A stretch of DNA of 64,000 bases. Origin: Magicicada septendecula. Lineage: Eukaryota > Arthropoda > Insecta > Hemiptera > Cicadidae. Where the stretch lies: contig CM068372.1 in NCBI GenBank assembly GCA_034769895.1, forward strand, positions 371,709,258-371,773,257, in the 5' to 3' direction. Shown here one piece after another: positions 10,134 to 20,845 of this stretch. Made by a program: the position numbers and the translations under genes. The stretch's first letter is position 1. The number at the start of each line of letters is the position of its first letter. A model generated the notes under the pieces. The model worked only from the letters and a program-made list of their open reading frames with translations. It ran no database searches and had not been told where the DNA came from.

Positions 10134-11674
10134 TTATGCTGGCGTAAACTGCACCGTATTGACGTATTGTTTGTTGTCAAAACGACCCCTTGGCGGTCGG
10201 TCGCTTTCACTTTTGTTATACTGTCTTTCCCTCTCTCTCGGGTTGTTCTTTCCCTCGTTGTAGGGTCTATAATGTGGCCTGCGATCGTTATCTCCGCTTG
10301 ACTGTATACTCGTAAATTCCGTAATCAATGCTTCAAAATTCGGTATACTTGTGATACCACGTGTGACCACGGCGAGCTGCAAATCCTTTCCAAAGTGATG
10401 AGCTAATTTTCGGATCAGCTGGGTGTCGGTTAATGCTGGTGACAGTTGCCGGCTTTCCAGTAAAATCCTTTCTACATACTGGACAGCTGTGATTGGTCCA
10501 TTCCACTCATATCTGCCGTACTCCAGATTGTCGCGTATATTGTCCTGGCGTTCTTGACATCAGTACTTCAAGGTGAAGGCTTCTTTAAACTCCTCGTACG
10601 TGGAGATTTGATTCCGTATGACACGCCACCATATTCCAGCGTCCATCTCCAAGTGTCTCCCGATCCATTTAATGTCATTGTTGTTGTAGTATTGTTCTTG
10701 GATCTCTGACAATTCCTTCAGGAACTCCATTGGGAACCTGTCAGTGCCGTTGTACTTTAATTCTGTATGTGTGTGTCCGTTAATTCTACTGATTATCCCC
10801 GACTCACCTTCAATTAGCTGACGCTGTAGTCGTTCTATCTGGGACTTTAATTCGTTGATACGATACGAGTGGTTTTCTCTCTGGTGCTCTCATCCAGTTT
10901 TAGTTCCGCCGACTTCTGTCTCCCATCTACCTCATTGATCTTCTGCTGTATCGTGCTATTTACGTCTCCCTGTTCCTGTTGTAATTGCCTTACTGTTTGG
11001 AATAGTTCGACTCTCAATTCCTCCTGCTTCTTGTGATTTTCTTTTGCGTGTGTTTCTACTCTGTTGTGGATCTTTTTGATGCTTGTTTGAGTATTTTGGG
11101 CAACACTCTTTAGTTCCTGTCGGTATAATTCTCTAGTTTCTCGTACCTCTTCGAATTTCTTGTCGGTGTCGTCCTTTAACTCTTTTATGATCTCGTTCTG
11201 CTGCTTCTGGACCTCGTCTATCTTCTTGTCACAATTATTTATGTATTCACGCATTTCTGCGCGTATTTGTGTAAAATTTTCATTCTGCTTTTCGAACTTT
11301 TCATTCACTTCTCTTCTAACCTCTATAAAATTTTCATTAATTTCTTCCTTTTGCTTCTCAAACTTTTCTTCTAGTTTCTCGAATTTTCCATTCACTTCTC
11401 TAAAATTTTCATTCTGCTTCTCGAACTTTTCATTAATTTCTTCCTTTTGCTTCCTCATGAAGTCCATTAATGCGCGCAACGTCACCTCTTCCTGCGGTTG
11501 TTGTTGGGACTCCTGTCCCCGCGCTCTGACGTCTGACGTCTCCTCGGTCATTTGTGAATAAGTTGGTGATTCCTCTCGTTCGACATCAGGTACCCCCTGT
11601 TGGTTATTAATATCGAAATCCATGGAATCGGTACTACTGGTCGTCATTTTTGCAGCCTTACTCCGCGTTAACAT
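10134..11674 (-). pseudogene. gag: Gypsy gag, broken by a frameshift and a stop
   Basis: The frame starts at ATG 11674 with MLTRSKAAK. An acidic region is followed by a long coiled coil built of KFEKQNENF-like heptads, the usual layout for this gag type. The frame shifts near 10855 and capsid-like sequence continues (EFLKELSEIQEQYY, WWRVIRNQIS). A TGA at 10560-10562 then interrupts it after LKY. In the related Gag at 46975-49104 the equivalent position is W (KTKYWSETT), so this is probably a TGG-to-TGA change. The C-terminus is basic and asparagine/arginine-rich, without a visible CCHC knuckle. It would package RNA if intact. Confidence 0.82.
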
Positions 11675-11859
11675 TCAGTCCCAGTCCAACTAGCTTCACA
11701 CTAATAATATTTGTTCTTACAACTAACATGAAATATTAATATATACGCTTATCCTATCTCTACTGCCTGCTCTTTGCCGTGCGATGGGCGCCAAATGCAA
11801 AGATGTGGGAGTTAATTCCTATTACGCCCCGTGTTCTAGAGCGTCAAATACAAAGATAT

Positions 11860-11877
11860 GCCCCACGTTGGGCGCCA
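11860..11877 (-). promoter_or_regulatory. Primer binding site, tRNA-Lys type
   Basis: On the minus strand the 18 nt starting two bases after the 5' LTR read TGGCGCCCAACGTGGGGC. This is complementary to the 3' end of tRNA-Lys(1,2), the primer used by many gypsy-like elements. It fixes the LTR boundary at 11880 and the minus-strand orientation. Two degenerate relatives of this junction lie nearby, at 11786-11806 and 11841-11860. Confidence 0.85.
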
Positions 11878-11879
11878 AA

Positions 11880-14151
11880 TACAACTTTAATGGGGTTAAT
11901 TATTATGCTAACTGTGATTAATTAATTATGTAAATATACTAATTGCATAATGAGATCGTGTAATCACTCAATTAGGTTACTCATATCAACTGATTGAAGC
12001 TAAGTGACACGTTAGTTCCTTTATGTTAGCATAATTATTGCATGGAGACTCTAATTGTTGTATACATTAATAAAACTACTATAAATCATTCAAGTGCCAT
12101 TACTTTCTTGTTCTGAGGTAACTTGACAATAATGAACGCATATATTCTGGATAAAATAAACACTTATTTAGTTAACAACATATCATTAAATAAAGAGACT
12201 TCAATATATAAAATATGGATGATTCCCTGTAAATACATTCATAAAAAGAATATAAAAGAACACATGTATATATATCAAATTACAATGCGAATCCAATACG
12301 TTGTTTGCTGGAAAACATACACATACATATATAATACAATCGATATATAGAAAACACAAATAGTCAAACAATAAATCTTATACTAATGCGTTCATTGCTT
12401 GCCTCAGATGAATAGCGTTAATTATTTTTATCATATTTAATTTAAATACTCAAGGGGTGTTTCTTGAAAAAGAGACAGGTCAGTAGAGTTCTTATGATAA
12501 GAATAGCATAAAGATTACTTGTAAAGCGATTTATCCGATATTTCCATCGGAGTAACTCCTTCTCGTTGCTGGTCCATATGTGGAAGCTGCGTAGCTGTGA
12601 TGTCACTAACACTCAACACACGCGGAACAGATTCACTCGCGCAGTGTGTGTTTTCTGTTGATTCGGCTGTTACTGTTCGAGTTTATGAAATCATGTGTCG
12701 TGAGAATAAGTTCATCATTAACTATGGTGTATATGTCTGTCTGTCTATTGTTGAACTTCTTGTGTGTACATTAATGTAAAGTGTCTTTGATGCCGTGGTG
12801 TAATTGTTCCAAATTATATTGTATCGCTTCGCCGCACTGTACAACGTTACGATTTCGTTGTCCGGTATTACATTAACAATAGTTCTACGCATCGGTTATT
12901 GATGAAAGTGCGATTGGTTAGTTCAGTTCTGAATTTGAGTATAATAAAGAACTCTATAATTATTAAGCACTGGCGTATGTCGCATGTTTTAGTCACTGTA
13001 GGTACACTATTACCGGATACACGCCAATATCGAAATGTCTAAGTCACTTAATTATATGCCGCGTAGCAGAGTTTCAAAGTCCCACTGCTGTCCGTATGTT
13101 AATCGAACTTTGTGTTAAGACTGTTATAAAATGTATGAAGATTCTTAAAAGTGTATGACGACCGACTGTTGAAAGTTATAAAAAGACTGTCGAAAATTAT
13201 AAGTAGACTGTTTAAAAGTACGTGAAGACTGCTCAAAGTATATGATTGAAAATTTTATGAAGACTCACTCCCGCGTGCTCTGCAAACAGTTTTTATCAAG
13301 CATCGTTTACCACAATGCACTCTTCTGGAAGACACGCCTCAGGTCGAACATGATAGGACAGAAGATCTCCTACCCTTATGCCAGACTATTGTTCTTTTTC
13401 TTTTCATTCGACGTTCCCGTTGCCATGATGACGACGGTCCTCTCCATCTGTTCTCTGGGTAGATGCTGGGTTGTGATTGGGTATCCTGTCTCCCCACGAG
13501 TTCGCGTCGAAAGCCTCCGTACTCTTTTCCTGGAACAGGAGCAATTTCTTGGTTGTCCATCATGTCTTTTTTCTAAGCGTACACCGGGCCCTGCTGCAGT
13601 TCTCACGCAAACAATGTGTCGTATTTCGTTATTGTTTCGCTGTCCTCGACCCCTTTTCCGATCGCTGTCCTGGCGCAGCGTGTCGTCGTTTCCAAAACGG
13701 CACTCCTTCTCCCTGTCGTAAATATCAGTTGTCGCCAGTAAGACGTTCCCCTGCTGTGCACAGGTTCGATTCTATTCTTTTAGATATCGATGTCAGTTCT
13801 CATACAGGGTGATACCATTGTGTACTTACGCCTTTTTCTTACTACTGGTACACTTCAAATTAACCCGGCAGTGTGTCCGTCACAGTTTCTCTCTAAATTG
13901 GTACTTGACACAGTTTCTTTTATCTTACATTTTGCAGGCTGTAAATCTCGGTTGAGTCGAGTCTGTCACGGCCAACCTTATTTCCCATTGTAAAGCTATG
14001 TGAAGCGTATTTGTATTGTCCGAAGCAAACGTTCACTTGACACCTCGTTACACTGTTCCTTATTTATTGCTCGTGGCCTGTGTAGGGGTGTCTTGCTGTA
14101 TGTAACGTCTTTTCGGTCATACTAAAAAATTTTTAATTCTTGGTCGTTACA
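11880..14151 (-). repeat. 5' LTR of the gypsy element, uninterrupted
   Basis: This is the intact counterpart of the split LTR at 631-5859. It spans TACAAC (11880) to GTTACA (14151) on the plus strand and is followed by the AACA target-site copy. It shows the empty form of the 1182-4140 insertion site at 12421-12438. Short open frames at 13242-13993 mirror those of the other LTR and have no recognisable homology. Confidence 0.92.
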
Positions 14152-14550
14152 AACATTTCTAAATTTATTATTTCAAAACCAACGAAAAATGTTAGCAACA
14201 TACTGTAAAACATTCTATTCAACTATTTTTTGTATTATACAATTAATAATGTAATTTCTTTGTGATAAATAGGGGTAACTGTCATTATCTTAGAGTATTT
14301 TAAGCAAAACGAAATATGCCTTTTATATTTGTATGCGTTTATTAAACAAACTTTAACGATAAACTATAAAGTTAGTTAACTCGATTTACAAGTTTTTCAT
14401 TTCAATAATTTCAAATATAAAAAATGATTAGTAGGCTAAGCGTTCTCCTTAATAAACTTGAATGTAATAGTCGTGTTCAAATCTAAGTTTCATAAAATAT
14501 GGTGCCATATTTCTTGGATTTCGTTGTCCATAACTTGTCCGTTGATTAAC

Positions 14551-14720
14551 TAAATATAATTAAATCACTACCGACTCGGAACACAAAGTTTTTTATGGGT
14601 CAAAATGTCTGACGAAGCTTATAATAAGCGAAAACTGGTTCAGGCTATAAGGTAAAACTTGTACGTTTTTATCCATAACAAACTTTGTGTTTCGAGTCGG
14701 TAGTGATTTAATTATATTTA
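14551..14720 (+). ncRNA. Inverted repeat holding hammerhead-like motif 3
   Basis: Arms 14551-14598 and 14673-14720 are near-perfect inverted repeats (CACTACCGACTCGGAACAC against its complement). The loop contains CTGACGA (14609-14615), stem II GCTTA/TAAGC (14617-14621 with 14625-14629) and GAA (14630-14632). Stem III is AAC/GTT (14633-14635 with 14638-14640), with C14641 as the cleavage position. Stem I beside the core is weak, although AAGTTTT and AAAACTT could pair further out. I judge it a decayed or non-canonical hammerhead within a small fold-back. Confidence 0.4.
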
Positions 14721-14976
14721 TATTGTTTTGAATGTCCATCTCTTCTTAGATTCACGGCACTTAATAATTATAAAACAATATAAAACACAACAAAACACAA
14801 CCCAACAACATACTCAATGACGAGTTACAATTAAATTGTATTTAATTGTATTAAATGATTTGATTTAAAATCAAACACACTATTTGACAAAGTAATAAAC
14901 AACACATACAACAATTCAAACTCCTGTGCCAATCCCCTCCACCTCCACCCACACATAACCCGCACATTCCGAATCC

Positions 14977-15023
14977 AATACTCACTGAAGAAGGAGAACA
15001 CCACTCCGAAACGGACGTATGAG
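14977..15023 (+). ncRNA. Hammerhead-ribozyme-like motif 2
   Basis: This is the best-formed of the motifs. Stem I CTCA (14981-14984) pairs with TGAG (15020-15023) directly beside the core. CTGAAGA is at 14985-14991, stem II GGAG/CTCC is at 14993-14996 and 15004-15007, and GAA is at 15008-15010. Stem III is AC/GT (15011-15012 with 15017-15018) around a 4-nt loop, and A15019 is in a GTA (NUH) context. All core positions required for a hammerhead are present. The ~2.4-kb region holds no coding frame. Confidence 0.55.
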
Positions 15024-15254
15024 AAAATACAACAAGTAAGTTCACAAGAGAAAGTATCATAAACATTAATAATTATATTTAGTGCCATATTTGTTGAAAA
15101 AACATTTTAGGGCTCCATCCAGATTACTGTTTTGTGAGTAGGCCTATTTGATTTTTAAAGTAATTACTTTTTCATGATTTTTTTATTGTTGTATTAGAGT
15201 GTTAGTGGTCTCAAATATTTCTATAGTAATTTTGTACAAACCACTATGTTGTCT

Positions 15255-15307
15255 TTGGTATTGACGAGCGCTTTCGGCAGTCAAGCCATCTTCAGGTCAT
15301 TTACCAA
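15255..15307 (-). ncRNA. Hammerhead-like motif 4, degenerate
   Basis: On the minus strand the order is stem I TTGGTA, an internal loop, CTGAAGA, a short GGC/GCC stem II, CGAAAG, then GTC, with TACCAA closing stem I (plus coordinates 15302-15307 and 15255-15260). Stem III is poor: after A-T the next pair is G-G. The six-pair outer stem I and the intact CTGAAGA...GAAA core suggest a decayed hammerhead. Confidence 0.35.
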
Positions 15308-15310
15308 CCT

Positions 15311-16568
15311 GGCAAATGTTGGTAATATATAATAGGCCTCGTTCGAGGAAAAAGTGTTTATAGCAGGGACGCAACAAAATTTGACAAAGTTTAGTATTTT
15401 TTTATTCATTATTACATTGCTGAAACGTTTAGTAACCTAAAAGATTTGTACGTAAGTTACATAAAATTAACTTGTTATAAAACTATTATAGAACTAAAGT
15501 ATAATTCCTATTAATGTTATGACAGGCTTTAAGGTTATCTAAACGTAGATCATTTATTACTCTTCACTTATAACATTTATTCAATAAATACCGTAATACT
15601 GTTTAGGCTGGTCTCTGTAAACTAAGTTTGCTTATATTTCGTTAAATTTGTAGGCCTGGTTACTGTGATTAATTTCTACCACATTCAACTCTTATATTAT
15701 TTAAACTTGCGTATTGAAAACTTAAATGAATGTTATGGTGATTGTAATATATAATTCTCATACACAACGTTAATTTATATTTGTAAGAAAATATAAAAAT
15801 ACATTAGTATATTTACATTTTTGTTTCAATCGTTTCGTTGGAAGTTTAACATACGGCCAATCACATTACGGCAATATGTCACGTGACAACAACAATCAGC
15901 TGATTAAAATGTACCAAGCTTTGTACTTTATAATAATAATTTACGTTTGTGGTTAACTGAACAACAGCGAAAGAGATCTTATAGTAAAATGAAAGGTAAA
16001 AATCAAAATGTAGCTGAATGAAAAGAAAGAAAGGTTTGTTGCCGCGGTTGTAAAAGAGATGCTGGGAGTGCAAGGATGGAACCCCTTTGGTATCAACAGA
16101 GTCAGGTTGAAGGTCAAGACGGAGGAAGCCGAGACATGATTTCGGACTGTAGCACCCCGAGGTGTCAGAAGGAGGAGGAAGGGGGTAGGATGATGGTGAT
16201 GAGGAGGAGGAGGAGGAAATGAGTGAACTGCAGACGCCCTCTAATTATGAAGGATGTCGGTTATGTAAAAACCTCTGGTGTAGGCGATAAAACATGACGA
16301 GACATGTTTACCTGATCTTTCCAAGCAGTGTGAAACCTTCATGATGATTCACGACAGGGATGACATTTTTCGGCTACCAACAAACGCATTCAGTCGTCTT
16401 GCAAGAATAGATGCATACAGTTTGTAAGTTGTGTTAAACTCAGGCTGATCCCTCTATACTTACAATACCACTGTCATAACGACCTTTTTTTTTAATTTGG
16501 GGGGACTATATTTGCCATCTGCGAATTTTCGGGAATATGGCCAGTAGTCTAGCACAGATTAATAATAA
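15311..16568. other. AT-rich DNA without recognisable genes
   Basis: I see no gene in this stretch. A purine-rich segment with AGG/GAGG repeats lies at about 16140-16225 (GAGGAGGAGGAGGAGGAAAT). The small open frames here are not conserved-looking. Confidence 0.6.
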
Positions 16569-17123
16569 TGTTAGGGCATCACAGAAAAATCTACGTGTTT
16601 ATCGAACGTTCCAAAGAGATCCAGAATGTAAGCGTGTGGCGTACGTGCTTGTTGACACATTTGCTAGACGGTGCGAGAATTCACGCGGCCGCTCTCACTG
16701 TGTCAAGGGCGCAAGCAATTACGTCATAGTTTAGAGGTAATACGTAGTATGTGGAATCGTCTAGATTTTCGGCTGGCTATAAATACCAGTACTCAACGAC
16801 GTTCAATTCAGTATAGCTGCGATATATTTACAGTGAGGTTCGAGAGTTATTATCGGGCGATATTACTGTGCGCGTTCAAGTGGTTATTAGTTAAGTGTTG
16901 TGTTTTATAATCGGACGATATATTGTAATATAATTGTGTTTTAATATTAGTGACATTTATTTGTGTGTGAACAATTCTTATTTGATTTGTTATAAGAGAT
17001 TGTGTTGTTAATTACGAACTGTTAACTGTGAAAATTAAAGCTGGTGATTAGTGACTTAATTGGTGTCTTGTAGTTATTTTGTTTTCCACTGTACCTACGA
17101 TGATCAAGTAGACCGTCGTAACA
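16569..17123 (+). repeat. 5' LTR of the older gypsy element
   Basis: The LTR runs from TGTTAGGGCATC to CGTCGTAACA. It matches 22113-22624 plus 25220-25264 and, more distantly, the solo LTR at 62696-63216. The start of internal sequence is AGAGGTATCAGAACTGG-like (overlapping the LTR end), but I could not assign its primer tRNA. Confidence 0.88.
16778..16812 (+). promoter_or_regulatory. LTR promoter: TATA box plus TCAGT initiator
   Basis: TATAAATA is at 16778-16785 and TCAGT, the arthropod initiator consensus, is at 16808-16812. The predicted start is the A at 16810, 32 nt from the first T of the TATA box. The arrangement recurs in the other LTR (22322-22356) and in the solo LTR (62921-62955), so it has survived the divergence of the three copies. 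Confidence 0.7.
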
Positions 17124-17213
17124 GAGGTATCAGAACTGGGATAGAACGGTTAACAGTGGAAACAGTGGACACTTTGTACAAGACGAGTGTAATTCGTAAT
17201 TAATCGGAAAACA

Positions 17214-18509
17214 ATGGATGCCAGTCAGATGATGGAAAATTTCTAGGCGCTGTTGTTGCAGACAGAGGAACGACGACAACAGGATGCAGAGAAAGCAGAA
17301 GAGAGACAGAAAACTCTCCTGCTGGGAAAGACGCAGACAGGAGGCGGAAGAAGCAGAAAAACGACAGGATGAAAAACGCAGACAACAGACGGAAGAAGCG
17401 GAAAAACGACAGGATGAAAAACGTAAGCAGGAAGCAGATTACGCCTTAATTCATGAGCAAAAGCAGATGCAAGAACATACTACTGCAGAATTGGGTCTCC
17501 TACGTTATGACGTAGGTGAATTACGAGGTGAGCTTAATAATCAGATTACCAGAATATCTGACATAGAAGAGTCCATGTAAAATAAAATAGCTGAAGTAGA
17601 AAAATCTGTCTTGTGTGTGGAAAAAGCTATGGCAACAAAAATAGAAGACTCGATTACAAATATAAAAGAGCAGATTAAAAATGAAGTCGAGCAGTGCCTG
17701 AAGTTAGAACCAAAACAACTTTGTGAACAGACTGTACCAATGATTAAGACAGAAAAAGACGCAGAAAATAAGTTAATAGAGAAAGTCACTTTGTCTGCAG
17801 TAGGGACAGTTCATGTCAAAGCTCCAACCTTTGATGGTAGCAGTCACTGGGAAACGTACCTCTGCCAATTTGAAGCTGCTGCATTCGCAAATAATTGGAC
17901 AGAGAAAAACAAGGCAGTCTCGTTCTCTCATTAAAAGGACCCGCGGCAGAACTACAACAGAAAGTGCCACCTGACAGCCAGAACATTTATGCCGAGTTGA
18001 TAAAAGCTCTAGAATTACGGTATGTTGATAAACATTTGCGAGATGTGTACTGCACCCAGTTGAGAGCAAGGCGACAGCATTCCGGGGAGAGCCTTCAAGA
18101 GTTTGAAGCAAGTATCGACAGACTAATTAGACTGGCCTATCCTGAAGCGCCAGAAGATTTTCGAACGAGTTTTGCGATGCAGACAGTTACTGCCGGTGTC
18201 CGAGATAACGAACTACAGCAAGTGTTACGAATGGCAAGACACCAGAACAGTGCGGACGCCCTGGTAGATGTTTTGCAATTTTAGGCCGCCTAATCAGCGT
18301 CTGGTTGGACAAGTCATAATGTGCGCGCTATAAAAGATCGCGACGGCACAGACGATGAGGAAGAAGAACAAGGAACAGAGACTCGACGGTCGTCGCCACA
18401 GAATAAAATAAGAAAGGATGAAAGACCGAAGTGTTATAGATGTGGGAAACCTGGACATCTACACCGAGATTGTCGGGTTAGAATTCAGCAGCAGGGAAAC
18501 GAGCAATAG
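17214..18509 (+). pseudogene. gag: Decayed gag with coiled coil and CCHC knuckle
   Basis: Translation would start at ATG 17214 (MDASQMMENF), but TAG follows at 17244-17246. Beyond it, in other frames, come a charged coiled coil with EEAEKRQDEKR repeats (17284-17580), an in-frame TAA at 17578, and a capsid-like region (FDGSSHWETYLCQFE near 17830). A frameshift near 17920 leads to LQEFEASIDRLIRLAYPEAP (about 18089-18148). The zinc knuckle CYRCGKPGHLHRDC (about 18433-18474) identifies a nucleocapsid domain. Several stops, including TAG at 18282-18284, make it non-functional. Confidence 0.8.
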
Positions 18510-18526
18510 TCGGTAAAACGGGGCGT

Positions 18527-19300
18527 GTGCTGACTAACTGGAGGAACGAAGCCCCTAGAAAATACGCAATTTCTACACTTCAGAAAAACAGTGGGAGCTT
18601 GGTAGTTACTGGATTTGTTCAAGAAAGGCCAACCTCGATTACAGTTGACACAGGCGCAACAGTTTCTATTGTGCGGCCCGACGTGGTGAAAGATCTCAAG
18701 CCAACCTGGTGCTCTTGCAGCTTGCGAACAGCTACTGGACGGCCTGTAAAAGTGTTTGGAAAAGTGGAGATACACCTACGCCACGGTCGACTTGAGTTTA
18801 ATCATCAAGTACTTGTTGCAGACATTGTGGATGAAGCAATTCTTGGTGTGGGCGTTATGAACGCATACGGATTTATAGTCGACTTCAAAAACAATGTCAT
18901 GAGAATCGGAGGCGAAGAGGTAATGCTATCAACAATGACGACAGCAGAAAAATCGATGGACATCATAAACCAAGTGGCCGTAACTGTTCCGCCAAACTCC
19001 GAAAAGATCATCATGGTTAGAACCGAGGTAGATACTAGGTGCAACCAGTGCTCTATATTCGAACCCCAGGTAGTCAGCACACCGGACATACTAATTGCCA
19101 GAAGTTTAGTAAAACCTGACGAAACCGGAAATGTACCTATTAGAGTGGCGAATATTTTGGATCAAGCTATCACTTTACAAAGCAATACGCTCCTAGGCAA
19201 ATTGACTCCTGTGGCCTGGGTAGCCGGAATGACGCAACGAAGATCCAGTGCTTCGGATAATTCCAAATTACTCTACCAGAGGAACTGCAAGAATTATTGA
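18527..19300 (+). pseudogene. pol: Protease region of pol
   Basis: The frame contains the aspartic-protease signature ITVDTGATVSIV near 18640, followed by ILGVGVMNAYGFIVDF, which resembles the second conserved retropepsin block. This enzyme cleaves the Gag-Pol precursor. The frame ends near 19300, where reverse transcriptase starts in another frame, so Pol is broken at this junction. Confidence 0.78.
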
Positions 19301-20403
19301 ACAGACCTTCTAACGATCTCTCAAGTGGTGAGGTAAAAGAACTCAGACAGTTTTTACACGAATTCAAAGATTGCTTTGCAGTTCGGGGACAGTCACTAGG
19401 AAGAACCTCCCTTGTGCAACATCACATCAATACCGGGGACACAACACCGATACTCCAACCTCCTCGAAGGCCTCCATTATCTAAACAAGACGAAATGTCT
19501 CGGTTAGTACAGGACATGTTGACAGAGGGAGTAATCGAACCTTCGTCAAGTTCCGCTTCTTCTTCTGTAGTGCTGGTAGCGAAGAAGGATGGTGGATTAC
19601 GTTTCTGCGTAGACTACCGGAGGTTAAATGACGTTACAAAGAAAGACTGCTATCCATTACCTCGCGTTGACGATACACTCGACACGTTGTCCGGAGCACA
19701 GTGGTTTTCCACATTGGACCTGAAGAGTAGATATTGGCAAGTGGGTCTTCATCAAGAAGACAAGGGAAAGACCGCTTTCTCGACCCCAAGTGGCTTATTC
19801 CAATTTAACGTCATGCCATTTGGACTCTGTAATGCACCGGGAACATTTGAAAGATTGATGGACCTGGTACTCCGAGGCCTGACATGGAAACCTTGCCTTG
19901 TTTATTTAGACGATGTCATAGTCATCGGGAATACATTCAAAGACCATTTGGGAAACCTTAAGGAGGTTCTAACTAGAATTCACGGTGCCCAACTGAAGCT
20001 GAGCGCGGAAAAGTGTTCTCTATTCCAGAAGGAAGTACAGTATATGGGCCATCTGGTTTCGGCAGCGGGTGTTAGCATGGATCCTAATAAAGTAGACACC
20101 GTAAGAGACTGGCCAGTGCCGAAGAGTAAACACGAAGTTCGGAGTTTCCTGGGGTTATGCTCATATTACAGACGTTTTGTGAAAGGCTTCGCTACTATTG
20201 CTAAACCACTACATGAGCTAACGGAAAATAAACGAAACTTCCAGTGGTCGAGGGAGTGTGATCAAGCATTTAGAACTTTGAAAATTGCATTATGTTCGCA
20301 TGCCAATTCTCGCTTTGCCAACTTCCGAAGTGAATTACATTGTGGACACAGACGCAAGCAATGCTGGTCTAGGAGCAGTTTTGTCTCAAGTGCAAAACGG
20401 TGA
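19297..20403 (+). pseudogene. pol: Reverse transcriptase region of pol
   Basis: Recognisable gypsy reverse transcriptase. It contains VVLVAKKDGGLRFCVDYRRLN, STLDLKSRYWQV, the catalytic YLDD box (VYLDDVIVIG) and the FLGLCSYYRRFV thumb segment. Catalytic aspartates appear intact. The frame is lost near 20310, where RNase H continues in a different frame. Confidence 0.88.
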
Positions 20404-20845
20404 AGAACGAGTAATAGCGTATTACAGCAAGACACTTTCTAAACCAGAGAGAAATTATTGCGTTACAAGGAGAGAGTTGCTGGCAATCGTCCGAGCGTTG
20501 GAGCACTTCCATAAGTACCTCTATGGGAGAGAGTTTTCACTACGTACCGACCATGCCGCGCTTGCATGGCTCTTGAGATTTAAAAATCCGGAAGGACAGT
20601 TGGCAAGGTGGCTTGAACGTCTGCAAGAGTACAACTTCAAGGTACAACATCGACGGGGGCGCCTGCATGGTAATGCAGATGGCTTATCACGAAGACCGTG
20701 CCCGGAAGACTGCCGACATTGCCACAGAAAGGAAGAACAAAACTCAAGCAAACATGTTCAAGCCATCACTGTAGATTTCCTGGCAGACGGCTGGGCAACA
20801 CAAGACTGTCGACAAGAACAGATGACTGATGAAGACCGATCTTGA
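20285..20845 (+). pseudogene. pol: RNase H region of pol
   Basis: The frame shows TDASNAGLGAVLSQ (first catalytic aspartate), RRELLAIVRALEHF (glutamate) and RTDHAALAWLL (second aspartate), the Ty3/gypsy RNase H layout, followed by the tether region NADGLSRRPC. It removes the RNA strand during reverse transcription. It is frameshifted from the upstream reverse transcriptase and the downstream integrase. Confidence 0.87.

Larger units (their letters stand above)
631..14151 (-). mobile_element. Ty3/gypsy LTR retrotransposon with 2.27-kb LTRs
   Basis: The element lies on the minus strand: 5' LTR 11880-14151, primer binding site 11860-11877, gag 11674-10134, pol 10083-7336, integrase end 7385-6758, 3' noncoding region with polypurine tract, and 3' LTR 5859-631. 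The 3' LTR is split by the 1182-4140 insertion. Without the insert the LTRs are 2270 and 2272 bp. I count about eight substitutions and one 2-nt indel between them, so the insertion is young. A 4-bp duplication AACA lies at 627-630 and 14152-14155. No envelope-like frame is visible. Gag and integrase are broken, so this copy cannot complete its cycle by itself. Confidence 0.9.
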
